Below, piece after piece: positions 1-6,882 of a DNA stretch of 8,267 nt. Every line of letters starts with the position of its first letter. The first letter of the stretch is position 1. Below the pieces are notes generated by a model, which was not told the origin of the DNA, made no database searches, and worked only from the letters and a program-made list of their open reading frames with translations. The stretch spans positions 1 through 8,267 of the forward strand of contig JAUUYV010000056.1 in assembly GCA_030590275.1 (NCBI GenBank), in the 5' to 3' direction. The position numbers and the translations under genes are program-made. Source of the DNA: Porticoccaceae bacterium (GTDB lineage Bacteria > Pseudomonadota > Gammaproteobacteria > Pseudomonadales > Porticoccaceae).

Positions 1-375
1 CACATCATCATCAGAAAGAGTGGAAAAAGAACATAGTATTGTTCTTCAACGGCCAGACTCCATGTATGCAATAGAGGCTTCAGCTCACTAGCGGCATCCC
101 AGTACTCGGTTTGATTAGAAAAAACAATATTGGAGTAAAAAATAGAGACCGCGGGCAGAATTCGCCTGGCACGTCTTTCGTAAAAATTGACCAGGGAAAA
201 CGAACCTTGCTCCATTTCAGAAAGAATAATCGTTGTAATCAGGTATCCACTGATTACAAAAAAAAACATCAACACCCACAAACCCACCACTGAAGATGGG
301 AAACCCTGCATGAAAGAGTATGACTGGAATTACGGCGATCGTTCTCAAACCATCAATTTCAGCTCGATAGTTCAT
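1..375 (-). pseudogene. Acyltransferase-3 family O-acyltransferase, frameshifted and internally deleted, partial at left edge
   Basis: Membrane O-acyltransferases of this family (OafA/YrhL-like) move acyl groups onto surface sugars such as O-antigen or exopolysaccharide. From the ATG at 375 the minus strand encodes a typical N-terminus: EIDGLR, the family R-X10-H motif (R11, H22), then [11 protein letters not shown]. The frame is then lost: a run of nine T (258-266) holds one T too many, and the starting frame ends at a TGA (217-219) after 52 residues. The shifted frame carries on with [20 protein letters not shown] and ELKPLLHTWSLAVEEQYY, and stays open to base 1. Between ILPA and the following SN motif (junction near 149/150) about 30-40 residues normal for the family are absent, probably including the third membrane helix; this gap is judged from memory of family sequences. 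AAGGA at 381-385 supports the start. The family is clear; calling it a pseudogene rests on the two lesions. The C-terminal part lies outside the window. Confidence 0.85.
258..266 (-). repeat. Nine-base T homopolymer at the frameshift
   Basis: Nine consecutive A on the plus strand read as T9 within the acyltransferase gene. Eight T would join the two halves of the conserved [13 protein letters not shown] motif in one frame, so this tract is where the frame is lost. It could be a fixed mutation, a slippage-prone on/off switch or a sequencing error. Confidence 0.9.
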
Positions 376-380
376 TCGAA

Positions 381-385
381 TCCTT
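381..385 (-). promoter_or_regulatory. Ribosome binding site of the acyltransferase remnant
   Basis: AAGGA on the minus strand lies 5 nt before the ATG at 375. It supports this start, which also matches the position where the family's N-terminal motif begins (EIDGLR at residues 6-11). Confidence 0.6.
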
Positions 386-412
386 ATTAGCTAGTATAAG
401 TAAGGCCTACGC

Positions 413-444
413 CTGCTTTCTGCCGCCTCGGCAACAGAAAGCAG
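413..444. repeat. Strong inverted repeat (10-bp perfect arms)
   Basis: CTGCTTTCTG (413-422) is the exact reverse complement of CAGAAAGCAG (435-444). The 12-base interior can add CCG/CGG pairing around a CCT loop, giving a long, stable hairpin. It lies 37 bp upstream of the acyltransferase start, so on the minus strand it could fall in the leader. Neither strand has a clean T-run directly after it; the plus side is followed only by mixed pyrimidines. It is therefore a weak candidate for a classical intrinsic terminator. It could be a leftover terminator, a leader structure or a repeated extragenic element. Confidence 0.7.
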
Positions 445-960
445 CACCATTCCTTCTTTCAATAAATAATTTGATGCGTTTTTTATTCAGCGATAACTTC
501 ATAGCTCTAAACGTGGCACCAAAACCCACCTTTATTCGATGATGCCGAAATAGAATTAATTAATTGGCTATGTCCCGAAATTTTTACCCCATGGCCATTG
601 CAGGGAAGGGCTTCTGCAGCTGATTTACTATCAAGCCACCCTTCAATACGACCAAATTTCGTTTAAGTTGCTGCTCGTCCATTGTGATTTTTATGATGTC
701 ATTTTTCAAGGACAGCGCTAGATGCTAACTTACGGAACGATGGTGTCTGAGTGCACCGTTAATACAATCGCGCGTTAAAGCTACGGTTCGGAACTTAATC
801 CGGGGACACTCAATCGGAATACAGGAGGGCATGGAGCTGATTCTATACCATAGAGCGTACAGAGCACGTACCACGGCAACTATTTCTTTACCTTAGTCTT
901 GCCACAACCTCAGCCTGGAACTTAGGTATAAGGCCTAATCTTTTAAGCCTCGCTATAACC

Positions 961-1482
961 CTAACCATGCGCTTTTATCGCAGACATTCTTTTCCCGGGA
1001 ATCCTGAGGGTCACCCAAAGAAGTTCAAGCACCATGCTAACTAATAGCGCCAGGATCAATCCAGCAGAAATCGCATTGGTGGTAAGAGGCATGGTGGCGG
1101 TATAGCTATTCAATACTTCCTCTTTAATTTGCCGGTCACCAAAAAACATCACGTGAAAAGAGGCGGCCAACAGCCCCCCTTCCATGGCTTTTTGTTCAGC
1201 TATATACCGACGATGATTGGATACCAGGCCTTCGATGACAACTGTTTCTGAGCGGAAACTCGGATCACTACTATTGCTATGCTTTTGAATTAGCACTTCT
1301 ATATCTCCACCATGATATATGTCAGCCGTGTTTTGATACCCACTCAGATGATCTTCTACTTCAATCAAATGGGCATCAACGCGCTTGGTGTACTGATCCA
1401 TAAAACTGGGTATCTGCACACCCGCAATAAATGCTGCGGTAAAAATCACTAAAGATATATAGTGGTGGACTACGTTCATCAT
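961..1482 (-). CDS. DUF2937-like small inner-membrane protein
   Basis: A 173-residue protein of unknown function. It has an N-terminal hydrophobic helix (about residues 9-23) followed by a QIPSFMDQYTKRVDAHL segment, a polar middle likely to be periplasmic, and a second membrane helix near the C-terminus (about residues 137-156) ending in a basic tail. The order of motifs (Q-x-P-x-F-x-x-Q-Y near the first helix, a GDIEVLIQKH segment, an SFR motif, and a PLTTNA motif before the last helix) matches my memory of the DUF2937 family of proteobacterial membrane proteins of about 170 residues. The ATG at 1482 is preferred because AAGAG lies 6 nt upstream; a TTG at 1500 would add six residues and the ATG at 1479 would remove one. 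It is transcribed away from the hydrolase operon and stands alone. No function can be inferred from the neighbours. Confidence 0.75.
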   Translation of the reverse strand: MMNVVHHYISLVIFTAAFIAGVQIPSFMDQYTKRVDAHLIEVEDHLSGYQNTADIYHGGDIEVLIQKHSNSSDPSFRSETVVIEGLVSNHRRYIAEQKAMEGGLLAASFHVMFFGDRQIKEEVLNSYTATMPLTTNAISAGLILALLVSMVLELLWVTLRIPGKRMSAIKAHG

Positions 1483-1723
1483 CGCGTTCTCTTTCGCCAA
1501 TCACTAAAAATTTAACTAATGGACCACCTAGTTTAAACCGATACAGGCGAGATATTTTACTGAAGACAACCACTGCGTTAACTAGTTCTCGATACCGGTG
1601 TCGAACCCCCGACATCTGATAAGGCCTGGTTTGGGCTTTTAGAGCATGAACACCACACACTGCTACTTGCAACAAAACACCTCGCAAGTCATGATCATTC
1701 AAAAACAAGCTCCGGAAACTCCT

Positions 1724-1730
1724 GGGAGGG
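1724..1730 (+). promoter_or_regulatory. Ribosome binding site deciding the hydrolase start
   Basis: GGGAGGG lies 8 nt before the ATG at 1739. The in-frame upstream ATGs at 1646 and 1691 have no comparable site, and the 31 residues they would add do not look like conserved protein. Confidence 0.6.
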
Positions 1731-1738
1731 AACAGGCA

Positions 1739-2602
1739 ATGGATGGAAATCAACCAGGGTGGTTTACAGCCGCTATCGCTCAAACGGCAAATGTTCACCA
1801 GGTAACAGTCAAAGATTGCCCCATCAACTACCGAACCTGGGGTGAGGCCGACAAGCCTGGCCTGTTACTGATTCACGGTTTCAACGCACACAGTCACTGG
1901 TGGGATTTCATAGCACCGGCCCTATGTGATCAGTTTCATGTAATGGCCATCGATTGCTCGGGGTCGGGAGATAGCGGGCACCGAGACAACTACGATCTTG
2001 ATACTTTCTCCGAGGAGGTAATGGCCGTTGCCGAAGATGCAGGTAACGGAAATAACTTAATCGTCGTGGGCCACAGCTTTGGCGGTGGAATTGCCTTAAA
2101 AGCCGCCTCCCGCTTCGAGGCTAACATCAAAGCGATGATTTCTATCGACGCCAAAATCGTGCCCATGCCGGACGATGCACGAGCACGAAGCACATCGGGG
2201 TTTTTACCCCATACGCTGTATCCGGACGAAGCCTCGGCGATAGAGGATTTTCGAGTCATCCCCCCTCAGCGCTGTCCAAACCAGTACATTATCGATCACA
2301 TCGCCCGACATTCTGTTGAGGAGACCAGCGAGGGCTGGACACTCAAAGCAGATCCCCGTTTACTCGATGTCTTCCGCTTTGAAGACCAGACCGATGCTTT
2401 GCTTAATCTAAAAACCGGCTTTGGCATGATTTACGGCACTATGAGTGCCCTAATCACACCGGAAATCATTGAATACCTGCAATACGTCGCCCCACCGGGC
2501 TCACCCTTTGCGGCAATCCCTGGTGCTGCCCACCATTTATTTCTCGATGCCCCGCTTCCCTTTATCGATGAACTGAAAATCATGCTCCAACAATTACAAT
2601 AA
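1739..2602 (+). CDS. Alpha/beta-hydrolase, first gene of the export operon
   Basis: A 287-residue serine hydrolase of the alpha/beta fold, probably a cytoplasmic esterase-like enzyme of unknown substrate. No signal peptide is visible. The LLLIHGF motif (residues 42-48) supplies the oxyanion-hole HG, D72 sits in the AIDCSGSGDSG strand-turn, and the nucleophile is S113 in GHSFGG (111-116). The catalytic histidine is H265 or H266 in the C-terminal PGAAHHLFLD segment. The usual acid position after strand 7 reads IYGTMS, without Asp or Glu. D137, just after the sixth strand (ISIDAK), is a plausible alternative acid, but this is inference. The start at 1739 is chosen by its ribosome site; a longer 318-residue form from 1646 is possible. 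The stop is 11 bp before the adaptor gene, so it is probably co-transcribed with the transporter genes and may process or tailor the transported molecule. Confidence 0.88.
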   Translation: MDGNQPGWFTAAIAQTANVHQVTVKDCPINYRTWGEADKPGLLLIHGFNAHSHWWDFIAPALCDQFHVMAIDCSGSGDSGHRDNYDLDTFSEEVMAVAEDAGNGNNLIVVGHSFGGGIALKAASRFEANIKAMISIDAKIVPMPDDARARSTSGFLPHTLYPDEASAIEDFRVIPPQRCPNQYIIDHIARHSVEETSEGWTLKADPRLLDVFRFEDQTDALLNLKTGFGMIYGTMSALITPEIIEYLQYVAPPGSPFAAIPGAAHHLFLDAPLPFIDELKIMLQQLQ

Positions 2603-2613
2603 GCTTTGCCGAG

Positions 2614-3753
2614 ATGGTCAAAAAAACCTTTGTCTCCCTGGGAATAATTGCCGCATTTGCAGTAAGTTACTGGATGCTTTCCCGCCCCGAAATAATCGCG
2701 GTGCGCCTTACCACTGCCGACACCGGCCTGGTGGAATCCACGGTTGCCAATACCCGGGCGGGAACCATTAAAGCCTGCAATCGCTCTCGGCTGTCGCTGC
2801 CGATAGGCGGCCAGGTGGACGAACTACTGGTAGACGAAGGCGACCGCGTAAAGCAGGGCCAGTTGCTATTACGACTCTGGAACGCAGATCAGCTGGCCAG
2901 AGTAAAAGATGCGGAAGCCCGCATCACCGTGAGCCAGGCAGCTCTGAAGGAAACCTGTCATACCGCTGCACTGGACAAACGTGAGTTAAAACGGATTCAG
3001 GGAATGGCGGCGAAAAAACTAGTGTCCGAAGAACAATTAGACTCCGCTTCTACCCGCGCCATGATATCCGCGACAAGCTGTAAAAAAGCACGGGCCAGTA
3101 TTAAGGTCGCAGAAGCCTTCCTCGAACTACAAACTGCACTTTATGACAAAACCCAACTAGTGGCTCCCTTCGCTGGTGTCGTGGCAGAAATTAACGGCGA
3201 AATCGGCGAGTACCTGACGCCTTCGCCACCGGGTGTGGCGACCCCTCCGGCGGTGGATCTAATCGCCGACGATTGCCTGTATGTCGCGGCTCCCATCGAC
3301 GAAGTGGACGCGAGTCGAATAGCTATCGATATGCCTGCCCGAATTACCCTGGATGCCTTTCGCGGTCAGGCCTTCAGCGGCCATGTAACTCGCATCGCCC
3401 CCTACGTGAAAGAGTTTGAAAAGCAGGCGCGCACGGTGGATGTTGATGTGAGCTTTGACCAAATCCCGGAGGATATCCATCTGCTAGTGGGTTACAGCGC
3501 AGATATCGAAGTCATTATCAAACAACACAAAAATACGCTACGCATCCCTACCGAGTCGCTATTCGATGACGACCAGGTGCTACTTTTCCGAAGCACCGAC
3601 AATACCCTGAAACAAAGAACTATCCGTACCGGGCTCGGCAACTGGATTCACACGGAAGTACTAGAAGGTCTCGAAAAGGACGACCAGATTCTGATTTCTC
3701 TGGACACCGAAGGTGCAATAGCGGGTGCGAGCGTTAGCCCTCTACCGGAATAA
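2614..3753 (+). CDS. HlyD/MacA-family periplasmic adaptor subunit
   Basis: A 379-residue membrane-fusion protein expected to bridge an inner-membrane ABC transporter to an outer-membrane channel. One N-terminal membrane helix (about residues 5-22) anchors it. A split lipoyl domain follows: first half about 50-90 (PIGGQVDELLVDEGDRVKQG) and second half about 181-203 (TQLVAPFAGVVAEINGEIGE). Between them lies an alpha-helical hairpin (about 92-180) with its tip near residues 134-140 (KKLVSEE). A beta-barrel (about 215-300) and a membrane-proximal domain (305-379) complete it. Four cysteines are present (C55, C115, C156, C221); C115 and C156 sit about equally far from the hairpin tip. The start lacks a strong ribosome site and lies 11 bp after the hydrolase, so translation may be coupled. 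The next gene begins 4 bp after its stop. Family is clear; calling it MacA itself would go too far. Confidence 0.92.
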   Translation: MVKKTFVSLGIIAAFAVSYWMLSRPEIIAVRLTTADTGLVESTVANTRAGTIKACNRSRLSLPIGGQVDELLVDEGDRVKQGQLLLRLWNADQLARVKDAEARITVSQAALKETCHTAALDKRELKRIQGMAAKKLVSEEQLDSASTRAMISATSCKKARASIKVAEAFLELQTALYDKTQLVAPFAGVVAEINGEIGEYLTPSPPGVATPPAVDLIADDCLYVAAPIDEVDASRIAIDMPARITLDAFRGQAFSGHVTRIAPYVKEFEKQARTVDVDVSFDQIPEDIHLLVGYSADIEVIIKQHKNTLRIPTESLFDDDQVLLFRSTDNTLKQRTIRTGLGNWIHTEVLEGLEKDDQILISLDTEGAIAGASVSPLPE

Positions 3754-3757
3754 AAAA

Positions 3758-4465
3758 ATGATCGAACTACAGCAGCTATGCCGCACTTTTTTAGTAGGGG
3801 ATCAGACGGTGCGGGCACTGGACCGGGTCGATCTATGCATCGACAAGGGAGAATACTTATCGGTAATGGGGCCCTCCGGCTCAGGCAAATCCACCTTACT
3901 TAACATCCTTGGCCTCCTCGACACACCCAATGCCGGTGAATATTTGTTTAACCAGGAACCCACCTCTAAGCTCAAAGAAGAGCGCCGCGCGGCCTTGAGA
4001 GCAGCTCATATCGGTTTCGTGTTTCAAAGCTACCATTTAATCCCCCGTTTAACTGCCTGGGAAAATATTGAATTACCTCTAGTCCTAAGCGGCGTTGCCG
4101 CCAAAGAACGACGGCCGATAGTGGACGAAATTGTAGAGCGCCTGGGTTTAACGGAACGCGCTGTTCATTTACCTAACCAACTCTCCGGAGGCCAACGTCA
4201 GCGGGTGGCGATTGGTCGAGCCATCGTGATGAAACCCCAATTACTACTTGCCGACGAACCTACGGGTAACCTCGACTCCCAATCCGGTCGAGAAGTCGCA
4301 GACCTCCTGGAGGAACTCAATCACGATGGCATCACCCTGCTCGTAGTCACTCACGACGAGGCCATTGGTAGCAGAGCCACGAGGCGCATCACCATGATCG
4401 ACGGTCGCATTGCCGGAGACACACTCTCCCCACACGCCGAAAAAAGGGAATCGGAGGCACACTGA
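3758..4465 (+). CDS. ABC transporter ATP-binding protein, MacB/LolD type
   Basis: A 235-residue nucleotide-binding subunit that would drive the neighbouring FtsX-type permeases from the cytoplasmic side. All ATPase motifs are intact: Walker A GPSGSGKST (38-46), Q-loop Q90, signature LSGGQRQR (142-149), Walker B LLLADE (162-167, catalytic E167), D-loop NLDS (171-174) and switch H199 (VTHDE). The sequence around FVFQSYHLIPRLTAWENIELPL is typical of the MacB/LolD/FtsE group. The ATG at 3758 is chosen because it begins the usual MIEL-type N-terminus and lies 4 bp after the adaptor stop, with GGAA upstream inside the adaptor's last codons; an upstream GTG at 3725 would add 11 residues inside the adaptor gene. 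Unlike classical MacB, ATPase and permease are separate proteins. One base separates its TGA from the next ATG. Confidence 0.95.
   Translation: MIELQQLCRTFLVGDQTVRALDRVDLCIDKGEYLSVMGPSGSGKSTLLNILGLLDTPNAGEYLFNQEPTSKLKEERRAALRAAHIGFVFQSYHLIPRLTAWENIELPLVLSGVAAKERRPIVDEIVERLGLTERAVHLPNQLSGGQRQRVAIGRAIVMKPQLLLADEPTGNLDSQSGREVADLLEELNHDGITLLVVTHDEAIGSRATRRITMIDGRIAGDTLSPHAEKRESEAH
4453..4457 (+). promoter_or_regulatory. Ribosome binding site deciding the start of the first permease
   Basis: GGAGG inside the last codons of the ATPase gene, 9 nt before the ATG at 4467. It favours this start over an in-frame ATG at 4410 that lies inside the ATPase gene. Confidence 0.7.
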
Positions 4466-4466
4466 C

Positions 4467-5675
4467 ATGAGACTTTCCGATCTCATTCAATTCAACTGGA
4501 GGGTAGTTCAACGCCAGCGCTTTCGTACCACCATGCTACTTATAGCCATCACCATTAGTGTGTTTTCCATCAACGTATTAACTGGAATCGGCGAGGGTGG
4601 AAAACAATACGTGCTGGGGGAATTTCAGTTTCTGGGTCGAGATGTACTGATCATGGTTCCAGGCAAAAAAGAAACTACCGGCGGTATTCCTCCACTCACA
4701 GGCGAGGCACCCAGAGAACTAACCTTACGAGATGGCGAAGCGATCAAGCGCCTGCCCTTCGTCAACGATGTTGCGCCATTAATTGCGGGAAATATCGAAA
4801 TCACCCACGGCAGTCGGGGCCGCGAATCCATCGTACTTGGCACTAGCATTTCTTTTTTTTCGGTGAGAAAAATCCAGGTCGCTCAAGGCAAAGCCCTACC
4901 GTCGATACCGCTTGATCGCAGCGAAGCGGTTTGTGTGCTGGGTAGCGAGTTACGTCGCGAATTATTTGGTAGCAGCCGAGCGCTGGGCGAATGGGTGCGC
5001 GCCGGTAATCGCCGTTTCCGAGTCATAGGAGTGCTCAGGAATGAAGGTCAGGGCCTCGGCCTCGATATGAACGAACTAATGATCATACCGGTCGCCAGTG
5101 CCCAGACTTTGTTTAACCAAAGCGGCTTGTTTCGACTATTTATTGAACTTAAAACCCTGAACAGACTAGAACAGGATCGGAACAAAATTATTGCCCTGAT
5201 GACATCCCGCCACGAAGGTGAAGAAGACATCACGCTAATTACTCAGGACTCTATGCTCTCCGCGTTTGAGGGCATCCTCAACACGATGACCTTTACCGTC
5301 GCGGGGATTGCCGCAATCAGCATGGTCGTCGCGGGTATTTTAATTATGAACGTGACACTTATCTCTGTCAGTCAGCGTACCCGGGAGATTGGATTATTAA
5401 AAGCGCTCGGCGCCTCGTCGAAATCGGTGCAAATCATCTTTCTCTCTGAAGCCCTGTTGCTCGCCACTATTGGCGCGGTCATTGGTATCGTGGCAAGTAA
5501 CATCACCCTTCATCTGGCAACAAGAGCGCTACCGACTGTGCCTTTTGCGACACCACTATGGGTTCAGGCCGGGTCGATCGTTGTCGCCCTCGTCACAACG
5601 GCGCTATTTGCATTAACACCAGCCCGAAAAGCAGCACTCATGGCGCCAGTAGACGCCTTGCAAAACAAAGGTTAA
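4467..5675 (+). CDS. FtsX/MacB-type ABC permease, first of a tandem pair
   Basis: A 402-residue inner-membrane permease with MacB topology. One membrane helix (about residues 22-41) is followed by a large periplasmic MacB-like domain (about 42-270). A C-terminal FtsX domain follows with helices near 275-298, 322-350 and 364-388. The cytoplasmic TREIGLLKALGA segment (about 304-315), typical of FtsX/MacB proteins, is the expected contact with the ATPase, and the family ending ARKAALMAPVDAL is present. MacB-type transporters move cargo from the periplasm by mechanical coupling instead of carrying it through the inner membrane; whether that holds here is inference. The gene overlaps the operon logic tightly: 1 bp after the ATPase stop and 10 bp before the second permease. 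It is clearly paralogous to that neighbour, with both carrying an LG-hydrophobic-DM motif and LFN near residues 190-217. Confidence 0.93.
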   Translation: MRLSDLIQFNWRVVQRQRFRTTMLLIAITISVFSINVLTGIGEGGKQYVLGEFQFLGRDVLIMVPGKKETTGGIPPLTGEAPRELTLRDGEAIKRLPFVNDVAPLIAGNIEITHGSRGRESIVLGTSISFFSVRKIQVAQGKALPSIPLDRSEAVCVLGSELRRELFGSSRALGEWVRAGNRRFRVIGVLRNEGQGLGLDMNELMIIPVASAQTLFNQSGLFRLFIELKTLNRLEQDRNKIIALMTSRHEGEEDITLITQDSMLSAFEGILNTMTFTVAGIAAISMVVAGILIMNVTLISVSQRTREIGLLKALGASSKSVQIIFLSEALLLATIGAVIGIVASNITLHLATRALPTVPFATPLWVQAGSIVVALVTTALFALTPARKAALMAPVDALQNKG

Positions 5676-5685
5676 ATAAAAAACA

Positions 5686-6882
5686 ATGAAATTTCGCGAT
5701 GGCCTGAACATGGTAGTGCGATCTCTGCTGGGTAATATGACAAAAAGTCTGCTTACCGCTTCAGGTGTCGCAATTGGGATCGCGGCCGTCACCTTACTTA
5801 CCGCACTCGGCGAAGGCATACGAGGCTATGTGCTCAACCAGTTCTCCCAGTTTGGCACTCGCATTGTGGCGGTAACACCGGGTAAGGACGTCACCCACGG
5901 CATTGGCGGACTCTTATCTTCGGTGCGCCTGTTAACCATAGAGGACTCCGAGGCACTGCGAACTATCCCCGGTGTCGAGCAAGTGGTTGCCGTAGTACAG
6001 GGCGTTGGCGAGATCGAATATGGTAACCGCAAACGATCCAGCGACATACTTGGGGTCAATGCTGACATGCCTAAAGCCTGGCAGTTCCGAGTCGCAATGG
6101 GCAATTTTCTGCCTACCGACGAAAGCGGCCATAGCCGTAATTATGCGGTACTCGGCCATACCATGAAACGAGAGTTGTTTGGCAACAACAATCCCCTTGG
6201 CCAAAATATCCGGATCGGCAGCATGCGCTTTCGAGTACTTGGTGTTATTGAAGAAAAGGGCCAGATGCTCGGTTTCGACATGGACGATATTGTCTACGTA
6301 CCAGTGGATAAAGCGCTGCAATTATTTAATCGGGAAGGATTAATGGAAATCGACGTGACCTTTTCCGAAACCGCAAACCCCGCGCAGATTGAGAAACACA
6401 TAAAAGAGCGTCTGATCGACCGCCACGGCAAAGAGGATTTTACCCTCACGTCCCAGGACGAAATGCTCGATACCATGGGCAATGTCATGTGGGCACTGAC
6501 ACTCGGTGTGGCTGCATTGGGGTCTATCTCATTGTTTGTCGGGGCCGTCGGCATCACCACCATTATGACCACCGTGGTTAAAGAACGGACTGCCGAAATT
6601 GGTCTGCTACGAGCCATCGGCTCCAGCCAACGCACCATACTCACTCTTTTTTTGGGTGAAGCAATCGCGGTGTCAATACTAGGCGGTGCCATGGGCCTGG
6701 CCCTGGTAGCGTTAACATTAGTGGGCTTAACACTGGCGCTACCGGCACTTCCCGTTACACTCAATCCCCTGGTGATGATTTCAGCACTCGCAGTTTCGGC
6801 GCTGATTGGTCTTATAGCTGGCCTTGCACCAGCGCGCAACGCAGCCAAACTCAACCCGGTGGATGCGCTTCGGTCGGAATAA
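5686..6882 (+). CDS. FtsX/MacB-type ABC permease, second of a tandem pair
   Basis: A 398-residue permease with the same layout as its upstream neighbour: membrane helix about 18-40, periplasmic domain about 41-265, and C-terminal helices about 268-298, 320-350 and 362-387. The coupling segment TAEIGLLRAIGS (about 301-312) and the ending ARNAAKLNPVDALRSE are typical of the family. Shared blocks with the first permease include GEG-x-x-x-YVL near residue 42-50 and LGFDM followed by LFNREGL near 190-217, so the two most likely arose by duplication. Their overall sequences have diverged well beyond recent copies, which suggests a stable heterodimer driven by the single ATPase. The start follows the first permease by 10 bp, with no clear ribosome site in the A-rich spacer, so translation is probably coupled. 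It is the last gene of the operon. Confidence 0.93.
   Translation: MKFRDGLNMVVRSLLGNMTKSLLTASGVAIGIAAVTLLTALGEGIRGYVLNQFSQFGTRIVAVTPGKDVTHGIGGLLSSVRLLTIEDSEALRTIPGVEQVVAVVQGVGEIEYGNRKRSSDILGVNADMPKAWQFRVAMGNFLPTDESGHSRNYAVLGHTMKRELFGNNNPLGQNIRIGSMRFRVLGVIEEKGQMLGFDMDDIVYVPVDKALQLFNREGLMEIDVTFSETANPAQIEKHIKERLIDRHGKEDFTLTSQDEMLDTMGNVMWALTLGVAALGSISLFVGAVGITTIMTTVVKERTAEIGLLRAIGSSQRTILTLFLGEAIAVSILGGAMGLALVALTLVGLTLALPALPVTLNPLVMISALAVSALIGLIAGLAPARNAAKLNPVDALRSE

Larger units (their letters stand above)
376..960. other. About 585 bp without a convincing gene
   Basis: Both strands were read between the acyltransferase start and the end of the DUF2937-like gene. Only short open frames occur (for example 32 codons on the minus strand from 682, and about 21 codons on the plus strand from 831), and none resembles a known protein. 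The stretch looks AT-rich. It holds the strong inverted repeat at 413-444, a weak imperfect hairpin at 931-950 (AGGC/GCCT arms) just past the DUF2937 stop, and a CCGGGGACAC string near 800. It could be decayed gene material, which would fit the broken gene beside it. Confidence 0.6.

Noticed and set aside
584..682. 32-codon minus-strand open frame starting MDEQQLKRN
   Set aside because: No ribosome site, very short, no recognisable similarity and no partner gene.
724..780. Possible integron attC site (CTAAC ... GTTAAAG)
   Set aside because: The outer boxes do not fit the RYYYAAC/GTTRRRY consensus and the interior is not a palindrome of the required type.
831..896. Short plus-strand open frame after an AGGAGG-like sequence
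   Set aside because: About 21 codons only, the ribosome-site-to-start spacing is too short, and the peptide resembles nothing I recognise.
931..950. Possible terminator after the DUF2937-like gene
   Set aside because: The AGGC/GCCT hairpin is short and imperfect, with no T-run on the minus strand, so it is too weak to call.
1530..1560. Possible sigma-70 promoter for the hydrolase operon (TATTTT near 1553)
   Set aside because: No acceptable -35 hexamer at the right distance; the promoter must lie between 1483 and 1738 but cannot be placed by eye.
1586..1630. tRNA-like T-arm on the minus strand (GGGGGTTCGACACC)
   Set aside because: The GTTCGA string looks like a T-loop, but the flanking bases do not form a 5-bp T-stem, and no anticodon arm, D-arm or acceptor stem can be folded. 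What is present is a simple TGTCG/CGACA hairpin at 1599-1614.
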